From: an uncultured Lachnospiraceae bacterium
GTDB taxonomy: Bacteria; Bacillota; Clostridia; Lachnospirales; Lachnospiraceae
Assembly: GCA_902783305.1 (NCBI GenBank)
Contig: CACZQU010000500.1
Location: forward strand, 1 to 6,973
Direction of reading: 5' to 3'
Length of the DNA stretch: 6,973 bases
Of this stretch, positions 1 through 5,630 are shown piece after piece. The translations under genes were made by a program, and so were the position numbers. The notes below the pieces were generated by a model that searched no databases, had not been told where the DNA came from, and saw only the letters and a list, made by a program, of their open reading frames with translations. Numbering within the stretch: position 1 is the stretch's first letter; every line of letters begins with the position of its first letter.

Positions 1-86
1 CCATCTGCTACATTTTTGCGGTATACATGACCGTTATTGCCCTCAGAACCCAGATTCCGAACCTGATCCATTCTTTCATCGGGTAA
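1..86 (+). CDS. C-terminal end of an unidentified plus-strand gene (partial)
   Basis: Reading from base 3, 27 codons are open to a TAA stop at 84-86. They end in VIALRTQIPNLIHSFIG. The fragment is fairly hydrophobic (starting ICYIFAVYMTV), so it could be the last transmembrane segment and short tail of a membrane protein, but it is too short to identify. Support for it being real is indirect: the stop is followed within about 40 bases by a hairpin able to terminate transcription on both strands, as expected between two converging genes. The rest of the gene lies outside the window. It could still be a chance open frame. Confidence 0.35.
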   Translation, partial: ICYIFAVYMTVIALRTQIPNLIHSFIG

Positions 87-120
87 GGAAATGGTAGAAT
101 AATTTCACAACTGATGCCAG

Positions 121-164
121 AAAAAGAGCGCCCGGATCGGATGGATGTCCTTTCCGGGCGCTTT
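121..164. terminator. Bidirectional intrinsic terminator between convergent genes
   Basis: AGCGCCCGGA (127-136) is the exact reverse complement of bases 153-162, giving a 10-bp GC-rich stem with a 16-base loop. One G-T wobble and one A-T pair extend it to 125-164. On the minus strand the stem is followed by C and then five Ts (complement of 121-125), a usable U-tract. On the plus strand only TTT follows. It should end the minus-strand transcript of the 319-2154 gene about 155 bases past its stop, and less efficiently the plus-strand gene ending at 86. Confidence 0.75.
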
Positions 165-318
165 GCTGTGAATATTATGGCTGTCTGCGGAATACTCATG
201 AAAGGTGTTCCTGACTGACGATTTCCGGACTTTCTCTATCGGCGGACTAACCTTATGTTTTTATTGTCCGGGGTATCTTTTTCTGCAGTTATGAGTTCCG
301 ATGTTTCTCTGGCGATAC

Positions 319-2154
319 TCACTCCGTTCTTACTGCCATGTCCTTGCCCCGAAACGCCATGCCGATTTTGAAAATCTCCTGAAGTCCATCAGCGAGCATG
401 TCGGTTTCGTATCGCTTTTCGCTGATCTGTCGAAGGGCATCAGCCGCGAGTCTGTCCAGGCTTTCCGATGCTTTTTTCGACGCTTTCAGTTCGAAGATCA
501 GGCCGGGCAGACTCTTGTCCAGGGGACAAAGCTGGATGTCGAACCGTCCGAAGCCGGATTCCCGGTTCGAGCGCACGGTATAGCGGTTGTTGAGGATGGC
601 GCACAGGCCGATCATCAAGCCCTGATAGAAGGCTTCACTGCTGGTATCATACACACTGATAGTCTCCATCAGGTAGGCGGCGATGTGCTTCTGCAGGGCT
701 TCAGCGTTTCGCTCGAAAATCGCCTGCCGGATCGCAGCCGCTGTAGATTCGCTTCGCTCTGGCAACGCCCGGGAGATGATCTCCCTGGCATAGACGAAAG
801 AGATTTCCTTATTGGGGATTGATACCTGGCACATAAAGTTGCCGTCGTTCTGGGGGATGATCCTGATGCAGCGCAGATACCCGGCCATCAGCAGAAAACT
901 GTAGATACTTGTGGGGTTCTTCCTGACTTCTGGATAGATCACGCCTGTGTCCACGTAGGTTGTCACGGTTTCGCCCTGCATCAGCTTGCGCAGATTTTCT
1001 GTGATCTCCGGCGCCGCGGCGGCGATGATGTCTCCGATGATCTCATTGCTGCCGGTAGACTGCCAGAATGCCTTGGGATAACAATTTTCATCCACGTAAT
1101 TGATGACCGACCAGGGATTGAAGATTTCAGTGCTGCCGAATTGGTAGCCGTCGTACCAGTCGCAGACCTCCGCCAGTTTGTCCTTATGGCCATAGCAGGC
1201 CAGTATCCGGGCAACCTCATCCCTGGAGAAACCGAAATACGCACTGTAGCGGTCGTCCATGATGGTGTTGACCTTCAAATTGTTCATACCGCTGAAGATA
1301 CTCTCTTTCGCCACGCGCAGGATGCCGGTCAGGAAGCCGAAGGCAAGGCTGGAATTGTCTTTGAATGCTCCGGAGAACAGGTTACGTACGAAGACGACGA
1401 CTTGGTCGTAGTAGCCGCTGGCATAACCCTGCTGGATCGGAGTGTCATATTCATCGATGATGATGACGGTCTCGATGCCGTAATGCTTATGCAGCATGGC
1501 GGAGAGCAGCGCCAATGAGCGGGATAATGCCACCTCGTCTGCCTGATCATCGATGATAGCCTGAAATGCCTGCTTCTCCACTGCGTTGCAGGCAGTGCTG
1601 TCCAGCAGCTCGTCATGATGGGCATACTCGTTGCGAATGACAGCAGCAATGTCCTTGAGCGCGTTCTTCCACGAGGCGTATTTCACATCCTTGAAGGAAA
1701 GATAAATCACGGGGTATTTGCCCTGGAAGGATTGGTAGTATCTGCCGCAGGCCCAGATGGCTTTATCCCGGAAGTAGATCGAGGTATCCTGCCCGTTCCG
1801 CTCGAAGAATACGCGCAGCATGTCCATATTCAGCGTCTTACCGAAGCGACGCGGACGTGTAAACAGGGAGACCTTCGGCAGCGCGTCAATGAAATCGCGG
1901 ATCAGCAGGGTTTTGTCGACATAGTAGTATCGCGTGACAGCTTCAATAAAGCCGGAAATCCCCACGGGGAGAGGACGCATCTGCGGCCTTGCGATTTCCT
2001 TAGCCCGCACCGGCGGCTGTGCCTGAGCTGGAATTTGCCAGGAGCGCCCCTTTTTCACTGCACCTTCAATTGTGCCGCTCTTGCACAGCTGTTGGACGCG
2101 CCTGGGAGAGAGACCCCACTGTTCTGCTGCTTCCTGAATGTTCAGATATTTCAT
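319..2154 (-). CDS. Helix-turn-helix / AAA-ATPase-like / PD-(D/E)XK nuclease fusion protein
   Basis: A 611-residue protein with three parts.
Residues 1-45 (starting MKYLNIQEAAEQWGLSPRRV) resemble the excisionase/MerR-type helix-turn-helix (HTH_17-like). A proline/alanine-rich linker follows to about residue 64.
Residues 65-350 match the AAA-ATPase-like family (PF09820 type). There is a variant Walker A TRPRRFGKT (99-107), with Arg where the first glycine usually sits, as is normal in this family. A Walker B VIIIDEYD (230-237) follows, then the family motifs TGILRVAKESIF (276-287), DWYDGYQFG (332-340) and NPWSV (346-350).
The C-terminus is a PDDEXK_9-type nuclease domain (PF08011 type) with SNRESGFGRFD (529-539; Asp539) and FELK (554-557; Glu555, Lys557), so the catalytic triad looks intact.
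The start at 2154 is preferred because it has a good ribosome site (GAGGTG, 6 bases upstream) and begins exactly at the HTH domain. The upstream in-frame ATG at 2217 lies within the promoter. The biological role of the family is not established; DNA cleavage or mobile-element functions are inference. G+C appears higher than in the neighbouring paralogue (32 of 60 in each of two sampled lines). Confidence 0.9.
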   Translation of the reverse strand: MKYLNIQEAAEQWGLSPRRVQQLCKSGTIEGAVKKGRSWQIPAQAQPPVRAKEIARPQMRPLPVGISGFIEAVTRYYYVDKTLLIRDFIDALPKVSLFTRPRRFGKTLNMDMLRVFFERNGQDTSIYFRDKAIWACGRYYQSFQGKYPVIYLSFKDVKYASWKNALKDIAAVIRNEYAHHDELLDSTACNAVEKQAFQAIIDDQADEVALSRSLALLSAMLHKHYGIETVIIIDEYDTPIQQGYASGYYDQVVVFVRNLFSGAFKDNSSLAFGFLTGILRVAKESIFSGMNNLKVNTIMDDRYSAYFGFSRDEVARILACYGHKDKLAEVCDWYDGYQFGSTEIFNPWSVINYVDENCYPKAFWQSTGSNEIIGDIIAAAAPEITENLRKLMQGETVTTYVDTGVIYPEVRKNPTSIYSFLLMAGYLRCIRIIPQNDGNFMCQVSIPNKEISFVYAREIISRALPERSESTAAAIRQAIFERNAEALQKHIAAYLMETISVYDTSSEAFYQGLMIGLCAILNNRYTVRSNRESGFGRFDIQLCPLDKSLPGLIFELKASKKASESLDRLAADALRQISEKRYETDMLADGLQEIFKIGMAFRGKDMAVRTE

Positions 2155-2160
2155 GATCAC

Positions 2161-2166
2161 CACCTC
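2161..2166 (-). promoter_or_regulatory. Ribosome binding site that fixes the start of the HTH/AAA/nuclease gene
   Basis: The minus strand reads GAGGTG, then six bases, then ATG at 2154. No comparable purine-rich site precedes the longer in-frame ATG at 2217, whose leader would be the promoter itself. Confidence 0.8.
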
Positions 2167-2177
2167 ACTTCTCTTGT

Positions 2178-2238
2178 TAACGAAATCATCATAACATATT
2201 TCGCGAAATGTTTTCAAATCATTTCGTTATATGTTTCG
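2178..2238. promoter_or_regulatory. Concentric palindromic operator over the promoter
   Basis: A perfect 12-bp palindrome ATTTCGCGAAAT (2198-2209) is flanked by TAACGAAAT (2178-2186) and its reverse complement ATTTCGTTA (2221-2229). Both symmetries have the same centre, between 2203 and 2204. The element ATTTCG/CGAAAT therefore occurs four times (2181-2186, 2198-2203, 2204-2209, 2221-2226), and like-oriented copies are 23 bp apart. A fifth, imperfect copy GTTTCG lies at 2233-2238. The array covers the -35/-10 spacer, the -10 flank and the predicted start of transcription. This is seen directly in the sequence. That it binds a repressor, possibly the HTH domain of the gene it controls, is inference. 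Confidence 0.7.
2188..2217 (-). promoter_or_regulatory. Sigma-A type promoter of the HTH/AAA/nuclease gene
   Basis: On the minus strand, TTGAAA (2217-2212) is followed after 18 bases by TATGAT (2193-2188); each hexamer matches five of six consensus bases. Transcription would begin near 2181, giving a leader of about 27 bases that includes the GAGGTG ribosome site. The spacer is almost filled by the 12-bp palindrome 2198-2209, so a protein bound there would compete directly with RNA polymerase. Confidence 0.6.
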
Positions 2239-2398
2239 CGTAGCAGAGCGTGAACTCTGGTTGACAGTGCAAGGTAGTGTTTACACTTCTGACAAAGCTC
2301 TGCGGAAGGATTCCCTTCTTCCCTTCCACAGGGCCGGCTGTTTTGGCTCGGGCTGAACGCTTGATTTCTTATGTTCTGTAACCGCAGGGTAGTAAGAG

Positions 2399-2430
2399 AC
2401 AGCCTTTCCCGATAATGAAAGCCCGGCTGT
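2399..2430 (-). repeat. Hairpin just downstream of the second AAA/nuclease gene, possible weak terminator
   Basis: ACAGC (2399-2403) pairs with GCTGT (2426-2430), and CTTTC (2404-2408) pairs with GAAAG (2417-2421). A four-base bulge (2422-2425) and an eight-base loop complete the structure. It starts seven bases after the stop of the 2438-4132 gene. No U-tract follows on the minus strand, so it may protect a 3' end rather than terminate. The remainder of the gap up to about 2240 shows only short imperfect repeats, including CCGGCTGTT at both 2334-2342 and 2423-2431, and no gene. Confidence 0.35.
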
Positions 2431-2437
2431 TAAAGTC

Positions 2438-4132
2438 TTAACTTTTTCGAATCAGGCATTTTTCCCCTTCAAACGCAAATCCGTATTTCAGAATCCTGTT
2501 TTCCGGTATACCTCTTTGAATCAGATCTGCAGCATACTTCTTCTCTTCGATCTGAAGCAGGGCGTTCTGCGCCGTATCTTCCAGACTGTTCTCCCCGTCT
2601 TCTTTATCCAAAACCTTAAACTCCATGATGACCGCCGGATCATTTATGCTTTTCGGCTCCATCACCACATCATAACGGCCAAGGCCGGATTCCCGATTGG
2701 ATTTCACCATATACTGATCCGCTTTATCCACCAGCAGACCCAATACAAAGCCATGATAAAACCTTTCCGGTTCTTTCTGTCCCGACGGCCTTTTCCCTGT
2801 ATCAAAGTAACTGAAGGTATTCAATGCTACCCTGTTCATATAATAGTTCATTCCCCGGATATCCCCACGGAACATAGAGATAATAAAGTCATTGAATTCT
2901 GATCCTTCTGCGAACCATTCTTCTACCATGCGGAAAAACAATAGCTTTACTTCATGATTGGTAAGGGCAAGATGATAGTCCGGATAGGTGTCCTGGGTTT
3001 CCCGTGTCATTTTATCCACCTTCAGATAACCGGCAGCCAGGAGGAGGCTCCAGACCGCATTGCTGTTTTTTGAAAGCTGCTGGAATACGATCTGCTCATC
3101 GATTTTTGCAACAATGCATCTCCCGTCCAACAGCTTCTCAAATTCTGTTTTGATCTTCTTGTCCCCTTCCCTGATCAGCTTGCTGATCAGTCCGTTTCCG
3201 CTGGTATTCGCCCAGTGAGTATCCATTTTCCGCTTATCCAGGTACAAGGAAACCGACCATGGATTATAAATATCTGATACTCTTCCAAATGTGAAACCAT
3301 CATACCAGGATTTCACCATTTCCTTTTCATTCTTCGGTATACCCAGCCGGTCCATTGTCTCAAATACTTCTGTTTCTGTGAATCCAAATGCGGTTGTATA
3401 TTCATCGGAAGTCGTCGTAATCACATTGAGATTATTCAGGTCGGAAAAGATCGATTCTTTACTCACCCTGGTAATTCCGGTCATCATCCCGCGTTCCAGA
3501 TAAGGGTTCGTCTTAAAGGTATTATTAAACAATGTACGGATATAAACTGTCAGTTCCTCCCAGAATCCATGGATATAAGCTTCCTGCATGGGAGCATCAT
3601 ATTCATCCAGCAGCACAATGCATTTTTTTCCATAGTATTTATACAGCCATCCACACAGAATATTCAGCGACTGTGCGGCCGTGGATTCATTCATGGATTC
3701 TGTTACTGTCCGGTAAAACCCCTTTTCCTTTTCTGAAAACCTGCCATCTTCCAGAATCCATGCGTATTCTTCGTACAGCCTGGTTATTATACGGTTTATC
3801 GTTTCTTTTGTATTTACAAAATCCGCATGTTTTACCCCTGCAAAGGATAAAAACAGGACAGGATATGATCCCTGCAGATTCTGATATTTTTCGTCTGCCC
3901 AGATTTTCAGCCCTTCAAACAAGTCTCCCCGGTTCTCATACTTGTTTGAAAAGAAATAATCCAGCATACTCATATTCAAAGTTTTTCCAAAACGCTGGGG
4001 ACGTGTAATTAAAGTCACGGTGTCCGCCGCTTCCCACCATTCCCGGATAAAGTCTGTCTTATCAATATAAAAATAATGGTTTTTCCTCAGTCTCGCAAAA
4101 TCCTGTTCCCCGATTGCAATTGTTTCTTTCAT
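2438..4132 (-). CDS. AAA-ATPase-like / PD-(D/E)XK nuclease family protein
   Basis: A 564-residue protein homologous along its length to the neighbouring 319-2154 product but lacking the N-terminal helix-turn-helix; the family region begins at once (IGEQDFARLRKNHYFYIDKT).
The NTPase part has Walker A TRPQRFGKT (43-51), Walker B CIVLLDEYD (171-179), TGITRVSKESIF (218-229), SWYDGFTFG (275-283) and NPWSV (290-294). The C-terminal nuclease domain has SNRESGLGRYD (478-488; Asp488) and MEFK (503-506; Glu504, Lys506). The Asp-to-Glu spacing of 16 residues is identical to that in the paralogue.
The start is supported by the run GGGAGGGGG ending six bases before ATG. A weak promoter candidate upstream on the minus strand is CTGGCA-18-TACAAT, with the -10 at 4201-4196.
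This is a stand-alone member of the PF09820/PF08011 architecture, whose cellular role is unproven. Base composition is lower in G+C in places (24 and 20 of 60 in two sampled lines, 31 in a third). This suggests separate acquisition rather than a recent tandem duplication. Confidence 0.9.
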   Translation of the reverse strand: MKETIAIGEQDFARLRKNHYFYIDKTDFIREWWEAADTVTLITRPQRFGKTLNMSMLDYFFSNKYENRGDLFEGLKIWADEKYQNLQGSYPVLFLSFAGVKHADFVNTKETINRIITRLYEEYAWILEDGRFSEKEKGFYRTVTESMNESTAAQSLNILCGWLYKYYGKKCIVLLDEYDAPMQEAYIHGFWEELTVYIRTLFNNTFKTNPYLERGMMTGITRVSKESIFSDLNNLNVITTTSDEYTTAFGFTETEVFETMDRLGIPKNEKEMVKSWYDGFTFGRVSDIYNPWSVSLYLDKRKMDTHWANTSGNGLISKLIREGDKKIKTEFEKLLDGRCIVAKIDEQIVFQQLSKNSNAVWSLLLAAGYLKVDKMTRETQDTYPDYHLALTNHEVKLLFFRMVEEWFAEGSEFNDFIISMFRGDIRGMNYYMNRVALNTFSYFDTGKRPSGQKEPERFYHGFVLGLLVDKADQYMVKSNRESGLGRYDVVMEPKSINDPAVIMEFKVLDKEDGENSLEDTAQNALLQIEEKKYAADLIQRGIPENRILKYGFAFEGEKCLIRKS

Positions 4133-4336
4133 ATCACACCCCCTCCCTTCGCTTTCCAGGGATCAATTTCAGCCGGTTTCCAATTTATAATATCCATTGT
4201 ATATGATTAAGGGCGGTTTTGCCAGTGCCGCCATGACGAATCCTTCTGTTCTTTATCATGAAGAACCGCCATGATCATAAACAGGGTGTGCATGCTGATG
4301 GCTTTTTCTTTTCGGTGTATCTGTACGAATGAGTAT

Positions 4337-4378
4337 AAAAAAGCCCTCACCGTAACATAAATTACAGCAAAGGCTTTT
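4337..4378 (-). terminator. Intrinsic terminator of the HAD phosphatase gene
   Basis: In minus-strand RNA, bases 4378-4362 and 4355-4339 form a continuous 17-bp stem with a six-base loop (4361-4356), followed by six Us (complement of 4342-4337). Four of the pairs (4346/4371, 4348/4369, 4349/4368, 4351/4366) are G-U wobbles that become C-A mismatches in plus-strand RNA. The structure is therefore optimised for minus-strand transcription only. It starts 85 bases after the stop of the HAD gene and shields the downstream nuclease-family gene from read-through. Confidence 0.85.
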
Positions 4379-4463
4379 CCTCTGATCTTTTTCTTCATTC
4401 CGGTCAGACTGACGAATTACACCTGAACCTTGAATATTCTTTCCGGCTTATCCGGTCTATATC

Positions 4464-5108
4464 TCACAAATCTCCTTTGCGGATGGCTTCCCAGGCCTCA
4501 GACAGATCCGGGAATATTCCGGCGGCGATCTTTTTTATCTCCTCCGTCGGGGGTACGATATCCGGGATCATGATGCTGGCGCATCCAGCCCGGAATCCGG
4601 CTATGATTCCGTTGAGGCTGTCTTCAAAAACATAGCACTCCGATGGAGAAAATCCTGTTTTCTCTGCGGCAAGAAGAAAAATGTCCGGCTCCGGCTTTCC
4701 GTTTGAAACCTGAAGACCGGATACAATACAATCGAAATATTCCGATGTACCGGTTTTTCTGAGGTTGCGCTCGATCATCTGCAGCGGGGAACTGGAAGCA
4801 ACGGCCATACATATCCCCTGCTCTTTCATTCCCTTCAGGATCTCAAAGGTTCCTTTTTTGACCGGAATTTCTTTTTGTTCATAAACCCTGTTCTGGACGT
4901 TCGCCATGATCTTTTCGGGATCGCCTCCCGGAAAGAACTCTCTGACGATCTCCGCCTGCTTTTCCCCGGAGGTGCCGCAGACCCGGCTGGTAAAAATATC
5001 CGGTAAAGTAAGATTCATGGCAGCTGCTTCATCTCTCCATGCCTCCTGAAAAAGCCTTTCTGTGTCAAAGAGCAGGCCGTCCATATCAAATATCGCAGCT
5101 TTTTTCAT
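4464..5108 (-). CDS. HAD-superfamily phosphatase, beta-phosphoglucomutase-like
   Basis: A 214-residue cytosolic hydrolase of HAD subfamily I with an alpha-helical cap, close to the usual length. Motif I is IFDMDGLLFDTE, with nucleophile Asp8 and acid/base Asp10. Motif II is the serine in VASSS (about Ser105). Motif III is Lys138 in GKPEPDIF. Motif IV is EDSLNG, with Glu162 and Asp163 for magnesium. The GKPEPD and EDSLNG wording is that of the beta-phosphoglucomutase/phosphatase group, which act on sugar phosphates. Most members with this sequence are phosphatases of uncertain substrate, so mutase activity should not be assumed.
The start is firm: AGGAGG lies five bases before ATG. It is a single-gene unit, with its own promoter and a terminator at 4337-4378. 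It is divergent from nanA, and no sequence feature links the two functionally. Confidence 0.88.
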   Translation of the reverse strand: MKKAAIFDMDGLLFDTERLFQEAWRDEAAAMNLTLPDIFTSRVCGTSGEKQAEIVREFFPGGDPEKIMANVQNRVYEQKEIPVKKGTFEILKGMKEQGICMAVASSSPLQMIERNLRKTGTSEYFDCIVSGLQVSNGKPEPDIFLLAAEKTGFSPSECYVFEDSLNGIIAGFRAGCASIMIPDIVPPTEEIKKIAAGIFPDLSEAWEAIRKGDL

Positions 5109-5194
5109 ATTTTCCTCCTGGTATGATTTATCTTTTGCCGCTTCAACCTGGCCAATCCGGTCAGCTTACATCGTATCATTTTTTGAGTGAAGAT

Positions 5195-5223
5195 ATTTTA
5201 TCACATGGCGAAGCAAATAACAA
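5195..5223 (-). promoter_or_regulatory. Probable promoter of the HAD phosphatase gene
   Basis: On the minus strand, TTGTTA (5223-5218) is followed after 17 bases by TAAAAT (5200-5195), with a TG one base upstream of the -10 (extended -10 type). The leader to the ATG at 5108 would be about 80 bases. The -10 matches five of six and the -35 four of six consensus bases. Confidence 0.5.
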
Positions 5224-5349
5224 TCCGGAATAAAGTGCCGGTGATTCCAGTACGCAGAAGCCAGATCGGGGTAAAGCGAGTTTGCTCTCGCATTAAACAG
5301 GCCTGTGTGATATACTGATACGGATAGTTGGTTGATGAACAGCTTGATA

Positions 5350-5494
5350 AGAGACAAAAAAAACCGGAAGATTTCAATCTTCCGGAAGTGGTAACTGCTT
5401 TGATGCCCGAATTCTCATTCATGTCATATCCACAACAAGGCACGGCTTTTTCATAATTTGAAGTTATGTGGTTATTGCTGTCTGTGCCTTCATA
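5350..5494 (-). ncRNA. Candidate small RNA, divergent from nanA
   Basis: A minus-strand transcript is predicted from a promoter at 5500-5528 and a strong intrinsic terminator at 5356-5385, giving about 140-145 nt with no convincing coding frame. Near its 5' end, AAGGCAC (complement of 5490-5484) can pair with GTGCCTT (complement of 5443-5437). This encloses a smaller hairpin of five pairs (5468-5464 with 5456-5452). The terminator hairpin forms the 3' end, so the whole unit reads like a compact structured RNA. No known RNA family or riboswitch core was recognised. It could instead be an abortive leader of the HAD gene, whose ATG is 240 bases further on, or a relic of a lost gene's 3' end. Expression is unproven. 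Confidence 0.4.
5356..5385 (-). terminator. Strong intrinsic terminator with no gene before it
   Basis: Bases 5364-5373 and 5376-5385 are perfect reverse complements (CCGGAAGATT and AATCTTCCGG). This makes a 9-10 bp stem with a 2-4 base loop. On the minus strand it is followed by eight Ts (complement of 5363-5356). On the plus strand no U-tract follows. No recognisable minus-strand gene lies upstream of it; it defines the 3' end of the candidate small RNA. Confidence 0.85.
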
Positions 5495-5504
5495 GTTATA
5501 GAAT
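5475..5504 (+). promoter_or_regulatory. Weak candidate promoter for nanA
   Basis: TTGCTG (5475-5480) is followed after 18 bases by TAGAAT (5499-5504). The -10 is good (five of six) but the -35 is poor (three of six), as is common for activated or repressed sugar genes. The leader would be about 120 bases. No better candidate was seen between 5400 and 5620. Confidence 0.3.
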
Positions 5505-5528
5505 ATCACACCAGCATGCTTCTGGCAA
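5500..5528 (-). promoter_or_regulatory. Promoter of the candidate small RNA
   Basis: On the minus strand, TTGCCA (5528-5523; five of six consensus bases) is followed after 17 bases by TATTCT (5505-5500; four of six), with a TG one base before the -10. The start of transcription would be near 5493. It overlaps the weaker plus-strand candidate for nanA, so the two could compete. Confidence 0.45.
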
Positions 5529-5545
5529 GTTTTTTTGATCACGAT

Positions 5546-5565
5546 ACAGAAGCAGAAGCTTCTGT
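5546..5565. repeat. Inverted repeat in the nanA leader, possible operator
   Basis: ACAGAAG (5546-5552) and CTTCTGT (5559-5565) are inverted with a six-base gap. The overlapping 12-mer CAGAAGCTTCTG (5553-5564) is itself a perfect palindrome. The element lies just downstream of the candidate nanA promoter and 65 bases before its ATG, where a repressor could act. No match to a known operator was recognised. Confidence 0.4.
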
Positions 5566-5630
5566 TTACAGAAAATGCCGGGCGATAAGGAAAAGGGGAG
5601 GCAATAACCCTGGAAAGGAAGAAGGAAAAA

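Noticed and set aside
225..271. CCGGAC (225-230) and GTCCGG (266-271) as a possible hairpin in the 3' region of the first nuclease-family gene
   Set aside because: Only six pairs with a 35-base loop; likely chance. Nothing else was seen in 165-318.
301..822. A 173-codon plus-strand frame and several others opposite the two nuclease-family genes
   Set aside because: They are antisense shadows of genes with complete, ordered family motifs.
2155..2217. A 21-codon N-terminal extension of the HTH/AAA/nuclease protein from the ATG at 2217
   Set aside because: These codons are the -35/-10 promoter and palindromic operator; there is no ribosome site, whereas the ATG at 2154 has GAGGTG at ideal spacing.
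4207..4398. A 63-codon minus-strand reading frame beginning MKKKIRGKAFAVIY, resembling the start of a small membrane protein
   Set aside because: Its first third is the HAD-gene terminator hairpin, with the U-tract inside the frame. It has no ribosome site and no family match along its length.
5185..5243. GAGTGAAGATATTT (5185-5198) is repeated exactly inside nanA (5975-5988), and TGCCGGTG follows about 50 bases later in both places, hinting at a duplicated nanA fragment
   Set aside because: The 36 bases between the two matches agree at only 8 positions, which is the chance level, so I treat the matches as coincidence.
5519..5537. A possible plus-strand terminator ahead of nanA (CCAG/CTGG hairpin then seven Ts at 5530-5536)
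   Set aside because: A four-pair stem separated from the T-run by several bases is too weak, and the run sits at the -35 side of the opposite promoter.
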